Origin: Gelria sp. Kuro-4
GTDB taxonomy: Bacteria > Bacillota > DTU030 > DUMP01
Direction: 5' to 3'
Assembly: GCF_019668485.1 (NCBI RefSeq)
Contig: NZ_AP024619.1
Span: 2,411,757-2,475,756, forward strand
Length of the DNA stretch: 64,000 bases
Shown piece by piece: positions 8,704-18,058 of the stretch; the first letter of the stretch is position 1, and every line of letters begins with the position of its first letter. The position numbers were made by a program, and so were the translations under genes. Under the pieces are notes generated by a model. It was not told the DNA's origin. It was given only the letters and a program-made list of their open reading frames with translations, and made no database searches.

Positions 8704-8720
8704 GGCGCAATTTTTGCGCC
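8704..8720. repeat. perfect 7-bp hairpin between DUF881 and DUF3048 genes
   Basis: GGCGCAA-TTT-TTGCGCC. There is no U-tract on the minus strand, so it is a weak terminator at best. It could instead be an RNA-processing or attenuation structure. Confidence 0.5.
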
Positions 8721-8787
8721 TGCCCCAGGGCTCGATGAAGCGGGCCGGCAGAAAGCTGATACCTGTCGCGCCCCTTTCCGGGCGGTT

Positions 8788-9888
8788 CTAATTGCCTGCG
8801 TTCTCGCCGTGCGCCGGCAGCGTGATGTCCTCGGCCTGTTCCACCTCCATGCGCACCCCGGAGGCCTTAAACTCCACCTGGATCAAGTCCAGGCTGCTGG
8901 TGAGCACCTCGGGATCCCCCAAGGCAAAGATGGTAACCGGGTTTACCGCGATGGGCTTTTGGTTCACCAGGATCACCGGTCCGGCGCAGCGGATCGAGGA
9001 GGTGGTCACCAGGCGCTGATTGTTGACCGCAATGCCGGTGGCCCCGGCGGCAAAGAGTTCGTTCACGATGTCACGCACGTCGAAATCATGTACGATCTCG
9101 CCCACCCCGGCGCTCCCGGGGGCGTCGTACAGCCGCACGATGATCCCCGTGCCGCTGAGGGGCGCCAGACCGGCCTGCGCCTTCACCTCCTGGAGCCGGG
9201 CACGTAGGCTGTCGACCTCGCTTTCCGCGTGCTTCAGGCGCTCCAGTACCGAGACCGGCGTTACCAAGTCGGCGCGGCCGTCCTTCACCCGTACCTCCAC
9301 CACCTGGCTCAACCGATCAAGGGCCTTGCTCTCCTTGATCCTCCGGCGCGTCGCTTCCGAAAGAAGCCCGGCCGGGTCGTCGATTTCGATGCCCCGCTCC
9401 TCGCTGCGCGTCACGGTGATACTGGCTTCGCCCAGCATGCCCGCCAGGCGCTCCTCCTGCCGGATGATGGCCAGGAGCTCTTCCCGGCGCAGGTTTTCCT
9501 GTTCGCGCAGGATGGTGTCCTGGGTTTCCCGCCCGTAGCGCAGCACCGCCTGGGCCACCGCCTCGGGGCTCGCCGCCTGCTCCAGTTCAAACTTAAACTT
9601 GGCCAGAATGGCCCGCACGGCTTGGTTTTGGTCCACACCCAGGTCCCGGGCCAAACGCTGGCTGTAATCCACCACCAGCTCGCCCCCGCGCCGCGCCGCC
9701 TCGAGCGGCAGAACCCGCCGGGGCAGCTGGACATAACCGGTGAGCACGGCCAGCACCAGGGTGTTGACGGCGAAAAGCAGCACCACCAAAAAGAGCATCA
9801 GCTTCAGCACCCATGGGGTGCGGGCCGTACCCGGCCCCGCCTTGGCGCTAACCGGCACGGGCACCGGCATCCCCTCTGCCCTGTTCAC
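8788..9888 (-). CDS. membrane-anchored DUF881 protein with an extended N-terminal region
   Basis: 366 aa. A single membrane helix (VLKLMLFLVVLLFAVNTLVL) lies near residues 27-50. It is followed by a long charged, helix-rich part (LGVDQNQAVRAILAKFKFEL; TILREQENLRREELLAIIRQ) and a short coiled-coil-like stretch (SEVDSLRARLQEV). The C-terminal third matches DUF881 (SGTGIIVRLYDAP, LFAAGATGIAVNNQRL). DUF881 proteins (YlxW/YlxX type) usually sit near division or sporulation genes; the middle domain here is not one I recognise. The start overlaps the DUF502 gene by 41 nt; a second ATG six codons later is possible. Confidence 0.8.
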   Translation of the reverse strand: MNRAEGMPVPVPVSAKAGPGTARTPWVLKLMLFLVVLLFAVNTLVLAVLTGYVQLPRRVLPLEAARRGGELVVDYSQRLARDLGVDQNQAVRAILAKFKFELEQAASPEAVAQAVLRYGRETQDTILREQENLRREELLAIIRQEERLAGMLGEASITVTRSEERGIEIDDPAGLLSEATRRRIKESKALDRLSQVVEVRVKDGRADLVTPVSVLERLKHAESEVDSLRARLQEVKAQAGLAPLSGTGIIVRLYDAPGSAGVGEIVHDFDVRDIVNELFAAGATGIAVNNQRLVTTSSIRCAGPVILVNQKPIAVNPVTIFALGDPEVLTSSLDLIQVEFKASGVRMEVEQAEDITLPAHGENAGN

Positions 9889-10477
9889 CCTTCTTCACCT
9901 TCCCCTCCCAGCCCGGAGGTGTTATGACACCTCCCGAGACCACCAACTTCAGCCCGTCCTCTACGCTCATGTCTAAGTAGGTAACCTCCTCTTCCGGTAA
10001 AAAGAGCAGAAAACCGGAAGTGGGGTTCGGCGTAGTCGGGACAAAAACGGCCAGCATGTCGCTGCCGTCCTGTTTACCGCCCGTGATGAAGGCCAGGGAG
10101 TACACCCCTTTGCGCGGGTACTCCACAAGCACCACCTGGCGAAAGGCCTTCTTTTGTTCGCTGAGCAGGGCCCGGATCACCTGCTTGAGCGTCTGGTAGA
10201 CGCTGCGCACCAGCGGCACGCGCGTGAAAAGACGCTCACCCCAGCCGAGGAAACGGCGCCCCAGGTAGTTGGTGGCCAGCGCCCCGGTACCGAGAATAAG
10301 CCCGACGGTGACCACGAAACCTACCCCGGGCACCCTCCGGCCGAGAATAAGCTCGAGGAGCGGCCCGATGAGGCCGTCCACAAAACCGAAGACCACCCAC
10401 AAGAAGTAAAGGGTCAGCAAAAACGGCAGAACGATGATTAGACCGGTAAAAAAGTATGTATGCAGGCGGCGGGGCAT
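9848..10477 (-). CDS. DUF502 family membrane protein
   Basis: 209 aa from the ATG at 10477 (ribosome site GGGGGTTGG upstream); longer starts to 10528 lack support. Two membrane helices at the N-terminus (YFFTGLIIVLPFLLTLYFLW and a second around VVTVGLILGTGALATN) are followed by the conserved VPLVRSVYQTLKQV and VVLVEYPRKGVYSLAFIT motifs of DUF502. The function is unknown; the family is widespread in envelopes. The gene lies between dgkA and the DUF881 gene. Confidence 0.85.
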   Translation of the reverse strand: MPRRLHTYFFTGLIIVLPFLLTLYFLWVVFGFVDGLIGPLLELILGRRVPGVGFVVTVGLILGTGALATNYLGRRFLGWGERLFTRVPLVRSVYQTLKQVIRALLSEQKKAFRQVVLVEYPRKGVYSLAFITGGKQDGSDMLAVFVPTTPNPTSGFLLFLPEEEVTYLDMSVEDGLKLVVSGGVITPPGWEGKVKKGEQGRGDAGARAG

Positions 10478-10546
10478 ACCACCAACCCCCTTCTTTCCTA
10501 GTATGCCATAGGCTAGAAAAAGAAACAAGCCTCACCCCCTCCGGCT

Positions 10547-10912
10547 TTAGAAAAGAAGTCGCATAAGGGGTGGGCCGAAAACGATCAGGCCGACGACCAC
10601 CGCCGCCAGAGCCGCCACCAGCACAGCGGCGGCCGCCACATCCTTGGCCCTGCCGGCCAACGGGTGGTAAGAGCGCCTGCAGAGGTCCACGGTGGCCTCG
10701 ACGGCGGTGTTGATCAGTTCGCTCACCACGACCAGGGCAATGGTTAAGACGACCAGAGCCTGCTGGCCGGGCGGAACCTTGAGCCACGCGGCAACGGCCA
10801 GCGCAGCCGCGGCGGCCAGGGTGTGGCGCCGCAGGTTGCCCTGGGTGCGCCAGGTCCAGGCGAGCCCGGCCCAGGCGTAGCGCAGGCTTTCCCGAAACGC
10901 ACGCCGTGCCAC
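10547..10912 (-). CDS. dgkA: diacylglycerol/undecaprenol kinase family protein
   Basis: 121 aa with three membrane helices. The DGK signature SELINTAVEATVDL and the AKDVAAAAVLV motif are intact. Gram-positive members phosphorylate undecaprenol rather than diacylglycerol, feeding lipid-carrier recycling in the membrane. It follows ybeY directly, as in Bacillus (yqfG-dgkA). Confidence 0.93.
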   Translation of the reverse strand: MARRAFRESLRYAWAGLAWTWRTQGNLRRHTLAAAAALAVAAWLKVPPGQQALVVLTIALVVVSELINTAVEATVDLCRRSYHPLAGRAKDVAAAAVLVAALAAVVVGLIVFGPPLMRLLF

Positions 10913-10918
10913 TTTTCT

Positions 10919-11386
10919 CTACCGCCTCAGCCCCACCGTAGCGAGCACGGCCTCTTCCCTGGCCCGCATGGCGGCTGCCGCTTCTTCGGTCGCATGGTCG
11001 TAACCCAAGAGGTGGAGAATACCGTGGGTGAGGAGGTAGCCCAGCTCACGCTCAAGGCTGTGGCCGTACTCGGAGGCCTGGGCCCGGGCGCGCGGCGCGG
11101 AGATGATCACGTCACCGAGGAGCTCGGGGATGTCGGCCGTAACCGGCGGGGTAAAGGCATCCTCGCCTTCGCGCAGGGCAAAGGAAAGGACATCCGTCGG
11201 CCGGTCGATGCCCCGGTAGGTGCGGTTGAGCTCCTGAATCCGCTTTTCATCCACCAGCGTCAGGCTCACTTCGGCGCCTCCGGCGCCCGCAGCGTCGAGG
11301 GCCGCTTCGCCCACCTTCGTCAGGAGTTCCTCCAAGTGCCGGTCCACCGCTACCTCTTCCTGCTCATTGCTGATTACGAGCGGCAC
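10919..11386 (-). CDS. ybeY: endoribonuclease YbeY (rRNA maturation)
   Basis: 155 aa. The zinc motif [11 protein letters not shown] (H-x3-H-x5-H) is present, preceded by the family's PTDVLSFAL. YbeY takes part in 16S 3'-end maturation and ribosome quality control. It overlaps the pgpH 3' end by 23 nt, so it is probably co-translated from the phoH-pgpH-ybeY-dgkA unit. Confidence 0.96.
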   Translation of the reverse strand: MPLVISNEQEEVAVDRHLEELLTKVGEAALDAAGAGGAEVSLTLVDEKRIQELNRTYRGIDRPTDVLSFALREGEDAFTPPVTADIPELLGDVIISAPRARAQASEYGHSLERELGYLLTHGILHLLGYDHATEEAAAAMRAREEAVLATVGLRR

Positions 11387-13505
11387 TGTCTTTCTTCCCT
11401 TCCTCAGCGTTGGCTTGGGTTTTCAGGGTTTCTCTGCCGTCCGGGTACTCCACCCGGGGGTGGTAAATGCCGGCGATAACCCAGCTGAAGGCCGCTGCCA
11501 CCCGGTCCAGGTCCCGCAGGGTAAGGTCGCTCTGATCCAACTGCCCGTCGGCCAGACGGTCCTTGATGATCTTCCTGATCAGCCCGTCGATCTTACCCTG
11601 CGTGGGGCTGGTGAGCGAGCGCACCGCGGCCTCCACCGAGTCGGCCAGCATCACCAGCGCCGCCTCCTTAGACTGTGGCACCGGACCATCATAGCGAAAA
11701 TCATCCTCGGCCACGCCGCCCTGGCTTTCGGCTGCAGCCTGGTGGTAAAAGTAGGACACCAGCGTGGTGCCGTGGTGCTGCTGCAGGATGGCCGTGATGG
11801 CGGGCGGCAGCCTGTACTCCCGCGCCAGCTCCAGGCCCTCCTTGATGTGCGAGGTAATGACCAGCGTCGACAGGCCGGGGCTCATCTTGTCGTGCGGGTT
11901 GGGAGAAAGGAGTTGGTTTTCAATAAAAAACTCCGGGCGCTTTATCTTGCCAATGTCATGGTAGTAACTGGCCACTCGCACCAGCAGGCCGTCGGCGCCC
12001 ACGGCATCGGCCGCGGCCTCGGCCAGGTTGCCGACGACGATGCTGTGGTGATACGTCCCCGGCGCCTCGAGCAGCAGGCGCCTGAGCAAGGGATGGCTGG
12101 GGTTGCCGAGCTCGAGAAGCTTCACCGGCGTGGTGATCCCGAAGGCGTTTTCCAGGTACGGCAACGAGCCGATCGCCAGAATGGCGGAAAGGAGCCCGTT
12201 GAGTACGCCGATGCTCCCCGCCACCGTCAGCTCCCCGATTCCCTGCCCCCCCAGGAGCCCCAAACCCCAGACGGCGCTAAGGTTCGCCGCGCTGACAAAA
12301 AACCCGGCCCGGGTGAGGTCGCTGCGCTGGCTGACCTTCTGCACCGCCAGGATGCCGCCCAGGCTCCCGGCCACGCCCTGCGCGGCCAGGTCCAGCCCTG
12401 GGCCGGCCATGATGCCGGTTAACAGGGCAAGCTCGGCGGCCGCCAGCACCGCAAGCCGGTTATCGAGCAAGATCGCCACCAGGAGCGGGCCGGTGGCCAC
12501 CGGAAACAGGTAGGCCGCCAGCGGGTGGGGTACCAGGAAAAAGAGCCGGCCGATCGCCACCGTCCCCACAGCAATGAGGGCCAGCAGGGTGAGCAGCTTT
12601 TCGTTACCTGCCACCCGCGGGGCCAGAATCCTCAGGTAGGCCAGCGCCAGGCCCATGAGAAGAAGCACCAAGAGCGCTACGCCCAGCACCGCCGTCCAAC
12701 GCGTTTTCGGCTGGAGCAACCCGAGCGCCTGCAGCTTCTGGATGTCTTCCGCGGTCACCGGGTCCCCCTTGCGCACGATAACGGTGTCCTGGAGAATTTC
12801 CCTCTCCACCGGGCGGATGGCCGCACGGGCGTCCTGGCGGCGTTTTTCCGTTTCCTCGGCGTTGAGCACCAGGTTGGGCTTTAAGACGGCGCTGGTCAGG
12901 GAGCGCAGCGCCTCTTTGAGCTCTGCCGTACCCTGGCCCGCCTCCACTTTCTGGCCCAACCGCTCGCGTATCTCCGGTAGGTCGGTTTCCCGCACCCCTT
13001 GCTGCATAACTTCCCGCACCAAGGCAGGTGCCTGCCGCTCCAGGGCCGCCATTTCGCCGTCGCTTAAGGCGACCAGTGCCTGGCCGGCGCTGGCGGTAAG
13101 GGGCAGGTTCAGCCGCTGGGTTAAGAGCTTGGCCTTGTCGGGCGCGCTGCCTTCCTGGGCGCGCACGGCGCGCACGGCATCCAGGGCCTCCTGCAGCCGG
13201 TCGAGGGAGTCCTTGAGGACGCTGATGTCCGGGTCATACACCGGTTCCACCAGCCGGGCGGCATTGTCGCGCAGCTCGGCCGTCTTCGCTTCGTCGAAGT
13301 AGGTGATGGTTTTCGGCGCGGAGATGGTGTCCGGAGCCGGTTTGCCCTCTTCCACCTTGAGACGTTGAGGCAGCCACTGCAAGCTCACCAGCGTTGTCAG
13401 CAGGGCGAAGGTGAAAAAGCCCAGGCCTAAGCGGCGCACCAGGGCGTGGCCCCAAAGCGCCGCCGGCCGTCCTTTACCCAGGCGCTGCTGAAGCGGTGTC
13501 CGCAT
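11364..13505 (-). CDS. pgpH: 7TMR-HD membrane phosphohydrolase (c-di-AMP phosphodiesterase PgpH type)
   Basis: 713 aa. An N-terminal membrane helix is followed by a long extracytoplasmic domain (to about residue 270), seven membrane helices (about 275-470) and a cytoplasmic HD domain with [30 protein letters not shown] and the downstream HHGT segment. This layout matches YqfF/PgpH, which hydrolyses c-di-AMP. It lies immediately after phoH, the conserved order. Confidence 0.95.
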   Translation of the reverse strand: MRTPLQQRLGKGRPAALWGHALVRRLGLGFFTFALLTTLVSLQWLPQRLKVEEGKPAPDTISAPKTITYFDEAKTAELRDNAARLVEPVYDPDISVLKDSLDRLQEALDAVRAVRAQEGSAPDKAKLLTQRLNLPLTASAGQALVALSDGEMAALERQAPALVREVMQQGVRETDLPEIRERLGQKVEAGQGTAELKEALRSLTSAVLKPNLVLNAEETEKRRQDARAAIRPVEREILQDTVIVRKGDPVTAEDIQKLQALGLLQPKTRWTAVLGVALLVLLLMGLALAYLRILAPRVAGNEKLLTLLALIAVGTVAIGRLFFLVPHPLAAYLFPVATGPLLVAILLDNRLAVLAAAELALLTGIMAGPGLDLAAQGVAGSLGGILAVQKVSQRSDLTRAGFFVSAANLSAVWGLGLLGGQGIGELTVAGSIGVLNGLLSAILAIGSLPYLENAFGITTPVKLLELGNPSHPLLRRLLLEAPGTYHHSIVVGNLAEAAADAVGADGLLVRVASYYHDIGKIKRPEFFIENQLLSPNPHDKMSPGLSTLVITSHIKEGLELAREYRLPPAITAILQQHHGTTLVSYFYHQAAAESQGGVAEDDFRYDGPVPQSKEAALVMLADSVEAAVRSLTSPTQGKIDGLIRKIIKDRLADGQLDQSDLTLRDLDRVAAAFSWVIAGIYHPRVEYPDGRETLKTQANAEEGKKDSAARNQQ

Positions 13506-13507
13506 CC

Positions 13508-14497
13508 TTACCCCTCCTCGCCCGCTGCCCTGCCTTCTTGGCTCTTTTCGTACTCCTCGTAAGCGGTGATGATGCGCTGCACCAGCTCGTGGCGCACCAC
13601 ATCCTGGTGGCTGAAGTAGACAAACGCAATCCCCGCGACGTCGCGGAGCACAAAGCGCACCTCCTCCAGGCCGGAAAAGCGCCCGCGCGGCAGATCCACC
13701 TGGGTGATGTCGCCGGTGATGATGGCCTTGGAGCCGAAACCCAGGCGCGTGAGAAACATCTTCATCTGCTCCGGGGTGGTGTTCTGCGCTTCGTCGAGGA
13801 GGATAAAGGCATCATCCAGCGTGCGCCCGCGCATGTAAGCCAGCGGGGCAATCTCAATGATCCCCCGCTCCGCGTACTTCTGGTAGGTTTCCACCCCCAG
13901 GAAGTCGTACAGGGCGTCGTACAGCGGCCGCAGGTACGGGTCCACCTTTTCCTGCAGGTCGCCGGGAAGAAACCCGAGTTTTTCGCCGGCTTCCACCGCC
14001 GGGCGCGTGAGCACAATCCGGTTTATCTCCCGGTTTTTAAGGGCCCGCACCGCCATGGCCATGGCCAGGTAGGTTTTACCGGTGCCGGCCGGGCCGATGC
14101 CGAAGACCACATCGTGGCGGCGGATGGCCTCCACATAACGTTTTTGGCCCAGGGTCTTGGGCTTGACCGCTTTGCCCCTATGCGTCACCAGGAGAGTCTC
14201 CTCCTGGGTCGGGTCCAAGCTGCCTTGGCGGTGCTTCGCCAGCCCCACCGCCAGATGCACGTCCTCGCGGCTGATGGCGTTGCCTTCCCGGGCCAGTTCC
14301 GCCAGCTGTTCGAGGGCGCGGGCCGCCTGCTCCACGGAGGCGGCCTCGCCGATGATGATGACCTCCGTTCCCCGCGGCACCAGCTTAACGGGAAACTCGC
14401 CCTCCAGGTAGCGCAGGTTCTCGTCGCAGTGCCCGAAAAGCCGGAGCGCCTCTTCATTGCTGGCGACCGTTATCCGTTTTTCCTTCCTTTCCCCCAA
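13508..14497 (-). CDS. phoH: PhoH family ATPase
   Basis: 329 aa from a TTG at 14497, which lies 7 nt after AAGGAGGG. The longer frame to 14548 lies inside yqfD. Walker A GPAGTGKTYLAMAMAV is at about residue 135 and Walker B LDEAQNTTPEQMKMFLTR follows; GSKAIITGDITQVDLP completes the helicase-like core. The N-terminal KH-like domain contains GTEVIIIGEAASVEQA. PhoH proteins are implicated in RNA metabolism. The start overlaps yqfD by 44 nt. Confidence 0.95.
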   Translation of the reverse strand: MGERKEKRITVASNEEALRLFGHCDENLRYLEGEFPVKLVPRGTEVIIIGEAASVEQAARALEQLAELAREGNAISREDVHLAVGLAKHRQGSLDPTQEETLLVTHRGKAVKPKTLGQKRYVEAIRRHDVVFGIGPAGTGKTYLAMAMAVRALKNREINRIVLTRPAVEAGEKLGFLPGDLQEKVDPYLRPLYDALYDFLGVETYQKYAERGIIEIAPLAYMRGRTLDDAFILLDEAQNTTPEQMKMFLTRLGFGSKAIITGDITQVDLPRGRFSGLEEVRFVLRDVAGIAFVYFSHQDVVRHELVQRIITAYEEYEKSQEGRAAGEEG

Positions 14498-15698
14498 TAC
14501 TTGGCCCTCCTTCGCGTGGCAGGGGGTAATAGGGTACCCGTTCAGCAATGTCTTCCACTGTTTCTATTCTCACCCGCACGCGGGTAAGATTATCCTCCGG
14601 CGCCGAGAGAACCTTTTCTTCCACCTTGACGACCTCCGCGCCCTCTGCAAGGTTGCGCTTCAGGTCTGCGAGCGCCTGCGCCCCCAGCCGCCGGGCACTT
14701 TCCTCCGCCGTGAGCAGCCGCCTTTCCTCCTTGAGCTCGTGGTACGTCCTTTCTATAATTTCGACAGGTACCCGGAGATTCCTCCAACTGAACGCGCTTT
14801 TAACACGCGTTTCCACCTCATAGCGTTCAAAGGGCGCCGCCGCCGGCCCGGCCAGAAGGTACTCCCGGTTCAAGGCGCGCACCAGGCGCGCCTGGGCCGT
14901 GTGCCCGGTGCGCACAAGGCGCACCTCCTCCGGGCGGCCCTCGCGGTAGGCCTCATACCACACGCGCGCCCGGACCCGCCCCCGGGCCGCGACAGGCCGG
15001 CCACCCTGCTCGCCGCTGATGAGTACGTCGCCGGCCCGTACAGTGGCGCCTTTTTCCGTGCGGGCGGTTCCAGTAAGGACGAAGACATCCAGCACCACCC
15101 CACTCCTTTTGGCCACCAGGTGGCCGGGGCCTTCGGCCGGCGGCGGCAGGAGCTTGGGCACCACTTCCAGCCTGAACTTGGTGCCGGTGAAATAAGCGCG
15201 CGCCCAGGCCAGGTCGGGAAAGCGGGCCAGCACCTCGTGCTCGATACCCGCCAGGTCGATCCGCTCCTTGAGGACGCCGCGGTTCACCCCCTTCTCCACC
15301 AGGAGCTCAGCCAGCCGCTCAGCCTGAGCAGGGTTGCGGCTGCCCTTGATCTCCACCGCCCAGAGGCAGCCGGCCCAGGCATAAAGCGCCAAAAGAAAAA
15401 AGGCCCCGCCGATGAGGAGCGCCTGGCGCCGGCGCAGCCGCCGCAGTACAAAGGGCAGGCCCCCCTTGCAGAGGATGTGCAGTCTCAGCCCGCAGGCCCG
15501 CACCAGCGGGCGCAGCCGCAAAAAGCCCCGGCTGCCCACCCGGAAATAAAGCCGGCCCTCGCGCCAGTGCACGTCCCAAAGGTAGATCCCCCGGCTTACC
15601 GCCAGGTTGAGCAGGCGCTCATCGTCCTCTCCCTCCACCCGCACCAGCACCTGTCCCTGCAAAAAGAACCAGATGCGCAGGACAAACACGTCCCTCAC
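14454..15698 (-). CDS. yqfD: sporulation protein YqfD
   Basis: 414 aa, standard for the family. It has an N-terminal cytoplasmic region (VRVEGEDDERLLNLAVSRGI), one membrane helix (LLIGGAFFLLALYAWAGCLW near residue 95) and a large extracytoplasmic part ending in a variable tail. YqfD is made under sigma-E during sporulation and pairs with YqfC. It follows yqfC by 6 nt. The start is GTG at 15698. Confidence 0.93.
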   Translation of the reverse strand: MRDVFVLRIWFFLQGQVLVRVEGEDDERLLNLAVSRGIYLWDVHWREGRLYFRVGSRGFLRLRPLVRACGLRLHILCKGGLPFVLRRLRRRQALLIGGAFFLLALYAWAGCLWAVEIKGSRNPAQAERLAELLVEKGVNRGVLKERIDLAGIEHEVLARFPDLAWARAYFTGTKFRLEVVPKLLPPPAEGPGHLVAKRSGVVLDVFVLTGTARTEKGATVRAGDVLISGEQGGRPVAARGRVRARVWYEAYREGRPEEVRLVRTGHTAQARLVRALNREYLLAGPAAAPFERYEVETRVKSAFSWRNLRVPVEIIERTYHELKEERRLLTAEESARRLGAQALADLKRNLAEGAEVVKVEEKVLSAPEDNLTRVRVRIETVEDIAERVPYYPLPREGGPSIGGKEGKTDNGRQQ

Positions 15699-15704
15699 CC
15701 GCCC

Positions 15705-15977
15705 TTACGCGAATTCAATCCGGCTGATTTGCCCTTCCACGATGATCTCTTCCTCGGAAAGGCTCACCAGGGCCAGGTCGCTTCCTGAGACCACCAGTTC
15801 CCCCTGGGCCAGGGCGAGGCGCACCCGCTCGGGACCGTATTCAACTATGCCGCGGTGGTTTTCCATGACAAGCTGCAGGTTGCCCACCAGGGTGACCCGC
15901 GGCAAATCCAGGACAATATCCTCCGGGATCTCAAGTAAATCGGCCAGCCGCCGTCCCAGGCGCACGCCCCGCTTCAC
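15705..15977 (-). CDS. yqfC: sporulation protein YqfC
   Basis: 90 aa beginning with a GTG at 15977. The pattern ADLLEIPEDIVLDLPRVTL followed by HRGIVEY and a C-terminal SLSEEEIIVEGQI is characteristic of YqfC, a small sporulation protein encoded next to YqfD. Its exact role is unknown. Confidence 0.92.
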   Translation of the reverse strand: MKRGVRLGRRLADLLEIPEDIVLDLPRVTLVGNLQLVMENHRGIVEYGPERVRLALAQGELVVSGSDLALVSLSEEEIIVEGQISRIEFA

Positions 15978-16062
15978 CCCGTCACGCCCCCATCTTACGG
16001 TTTACCGCCCCCGCTGCTTTCCTCTACATGTCTATGCCTCAGCCGGGAGGCGTAAAACCATA

Positions 16063-16089
16063 ATCCCCCCGGCCGTAGGCAGGGGGGAT
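16063..16089 (-). terminator. possible weak intrinsic terminator
   Basis: ATCCCCCC pairs perfectly with GGGGGGAT (8 bp, 11-nt loop) just after the small gene downstream of floA. On the minus strand it is followed by TATGGTTTT, a poor U-tract. It could separate floA transcription from yqfC-yqfD. Confidence 0.45.
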
Positions 16090-16095
16090 GGGGTG

Positions 16096-16491
16096 TCAAC
16101 GCCGGGGCCAGGGCCGGCGCGTCCGCGGGGCGTCCAGTACCTCGGCCAGGATGATGCCCGCGACCAGGTTTTCCGGCACCAGCCACTCGGCCGCTCCGCC
16201 GGCCGGCACGGCCGGCGGAGCCGCGGGCGGTGCGGCCGCGCGCGCAGGCGGTACGGCCGCACCGGGGCGCACCGGCGGCTGGGCTGAAGGCGCAGCCTTC
16301 CGGGCCTCCGGGCGCGCCGCCCTCCGGGCCGCCGGGGCCTGCCGGGAAGCCGAGGCGCAGGGAGCAGCCGGGGTTTCCCGGCGCGCCGCCGGCCGCGGCG
16401 GTGCCGACCGGCGCCGGGTCTGGCTGCGCCACAGGCCCGCCAAGACCAGGAAGCCCAGGTAGAGGAAAATCGCCTTCAGCACGGCGCTCAT
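16096..16491 (-). CDS. small membrane protein co-translated with floA, function unknown
   Basis: 131 aa. The N-terminus is one hydrophobic helix ([17 protein letters not shown]). A long Ala/Pro/Arg linker (about residues 25-95) leads to a C-terminal segment [20 protein letters not shown] that looks structured and not low-complexity. The ATG at 16491 overlaps the floA stop by 4 nt, which argues strongly that it is translated. I do not recognise the family. The layout (anchor, flexible linker, terminal helix) would suit a tether or adaptor in a FloA membrane domain, but that is only inference from position. Confidence 0.7.
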   Translation of the reverse strand: MSAVLKAIFLYLGFLVLAGLWRSQTRRRSAPPRPAARRETPAAPCASASRQAPAARRAARPEARKAAPSAQPPVRPGAAVPPARAAAPPAAPPAVPAGGAAEWLVPENLVAGIILAEVLDAPRTRRPWPRR

Positions 16492-17486
16492 TCTCCTTTA
16501 ACCGGGTCGGTGCTTTTGGGCCCTTGCGGCGCCAAGCGGGAGATGGCCTCACGCATGTCGGTATCGGCGCCGATGTTTTTTAAGTTGTAGTAGTCCATGA
16601 CGCCCAGCTTACCCTCCCGCAGGGCCTGGGCCATAGCCTTCGGGATCTCCGCCTCCGCCTCGACCACGCGCGCCCGCATCTCCTGCACCATGGCTCGCAT
16701 CTCCTGCTCGCGGGCAATGGCCATGGCCCGCCGCTCCTCCGCCTTGGCCTGGGCGATGCGCTTGTCGGCCTCCGCCTGGTCGGTCTGCAGCTGCGCGCCG
16801 ATGTTACGGCCCACGTCCACGTCGGCCACGTCGATGGAGAGGATCTCAAAGGCCGTCCCGGCATCAAGGCCCTTCTCCAGCACCGTCTGCGAGATGCTGT
16901 CGGGGTTCTCCAGCACCTCTTTGTGCGATGCGGCGCTGCCGATGGTGGTGACGATGCCCTCGCCCACCCGGGCGATCACCGTGGCCTCCCCCGCGCCGCC
17001 CACCAGGCGCTCGATGTTGGCCCGCACGGTAACGCGGGCCTTGGCTTTAAGCTCGATGCCGTCCTTGGCCACCGCCGCCACCACGGGCGTCTCAATGACC
17101 TTCGGGTTGACGCTCATCTGCACAGCTTCCAGCACATTGCGGCCGGCCAGGTCGATGGCCGCCGCCCGCTCAAAGGACAGGGGGATGCCCGCCCGGTGCG
17201 CGGCGATGAGCGCGTCCACCACCCGGTCCACGTTGCCGCCGGCCAGGTAGTGCGCCTCGAGCTGGTTGCTCGAAAGATCGATGCCGGCCTTCGTGGCCTT
17301 GATCAGCGGGTGGACAATCCGGCTCGGCGGCACCCGCCTGAGCCGCATTCCCACCAGGCTGATGATCCCCACGCGTACCCCCGCCGCCAAGGCCGAAATC
17401 CAGAGGCCTACCGGGATAAAAGAAAAGAGAACGATCAGCAGGAAGGTGATGACCAGCAAAGGAAAACCAATCAGCAAAACCTCCAC
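16488..17486 (-). CDS. floA: flotillin-like protein FloA
   Basis: 332 aa. An N-terminal membrane hairpin ([20 protein letters not shown]) is followed by the SPFH/PHB-like region ([28 protein letters not shown]) and a charged helical part with [20 protein letters not shown]. This is the YqfA/FloA family, which organises fluid membrane microdomains. It sits 15 nt after an NfeD gene, its usual partner. Confidence 0.95.
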   Translation of the reverse strand: MEVLLIGFPLLVITFLLIVLFSFIPVGLWISALAAGVRVGIISLVGMRLRRVPPSRIVHPLIKATKAGIDLSSNQLEAHYLAGGNVDRVVDALIAAHRAGIPLSFERAAAIDLAGRNVLEAVQMSVNPKVIETPVVAAVAKDGIELKAKARVTVRANIERLVGGAGEATVIARVGEGIVTTIGSAASHKEVLENPDSISQTVLEKGLDAGTAFEILSIDVADVDVGRNIGAQLQTDQAEADKRIAQAKAEERRAMAIAREQEMRAMVQEMRARVVEAEAEIPKAMAQALREGKLGVMDYYNLKNIGADTDMREAISRLAPQGPKSTDPVKGE

Positions 17487-17501
17487 GCCACAGCCTCCCT
17501 T

Positions 17502-17987
17502 TTACCGTATTTTTCTAACTTCTTCCACCACGACCCGCTGCCCTTGCACCTGCACCACGCGCACGGCGGCGCCCGCCGGTATGAAATCTCCCTGGCTCAC
17601 CACCGCCACCCGCCCGCCGGCCAGCTCCGCCGTACCCGCGGGCCGCAGCGGGGTGAGGGCCCGGCCCGTGGCGCCCGCCAGGTACGACAGGTCCCCGCCC
17701 GCCAGGTAGCCTTCTTTGCCGCCCAGGCGGTCAAAGAGAATAAGGCCCCGCAGCTCCCGCGGGCCGAGGCGCCGGAGCAAAAGGTAAAAGAGCAACCCGG
17801 CCGCGGCCGACGCGCCCAGCAAGAGCGCAAAGACCCAGGTGCCGTAGGAAGCCGCCCAGACCAGGCTGGCGGCCAGGGCCGCCAGCCCCCCCACACCGGC
17901 TATGCCAAACCCCGGAATTAAGAGCACCTCCACAGCCAGGAGCACGATTCCGGTCAAAAAGAGGAGCGTGATCAATGCCGGCATCAT
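17502..17987 (-). CDS. NfeD family membrane protein, flotillin partner
   Basis: 161 aa. Four hydrophobic helices (LITLLFLTGIVLLAVEVLLI first; LVWAASYGTWVFALLLGA next) precede a C-terminal OB-fold domain with GATGRALTPLRPAGTAEL and VEEV. These are the marks of a short NfeD1b-type protein. Such proteins sit next to flotillins, as here, and probably act with them in membrane-domain organisation. Confidence 0.9.
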   Translation of the reverse strand: MMPALITLLFLTGIVLLAVEVLLIPGFGIAGVGGLAALAASLVWAASYGTWVFALLLGASAAAGLLFYLLLRRLGPRELRGLILFDRLGGKEGYLAGGDLSYLAGATGRALTPLRPAGTAELAGGRVAVVSQGDFIPAGAAVRVVQVQGQRVVVEEVRKIR

Positions 17988-18022
17988 CTCCCCTCCCCCC
18001 TCCCGTAGTCCCTTTTTCCATA

Positions 18023-18054
18023 AGAAAAACCCAGCCGGAAGGGACTGGGCTTTT
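18023..18054 (-). terminator. intrinsic terminator after yqeY
   Basis: Minus-strand AGCCCAG and CTGGGTT pair around TCCCTTCCGG, followed by TTTTTC. It lies immediately downstream of the yqeY stop at 18059. Confidence 0.8.
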
Positions 18055-18058
18055 CGCG

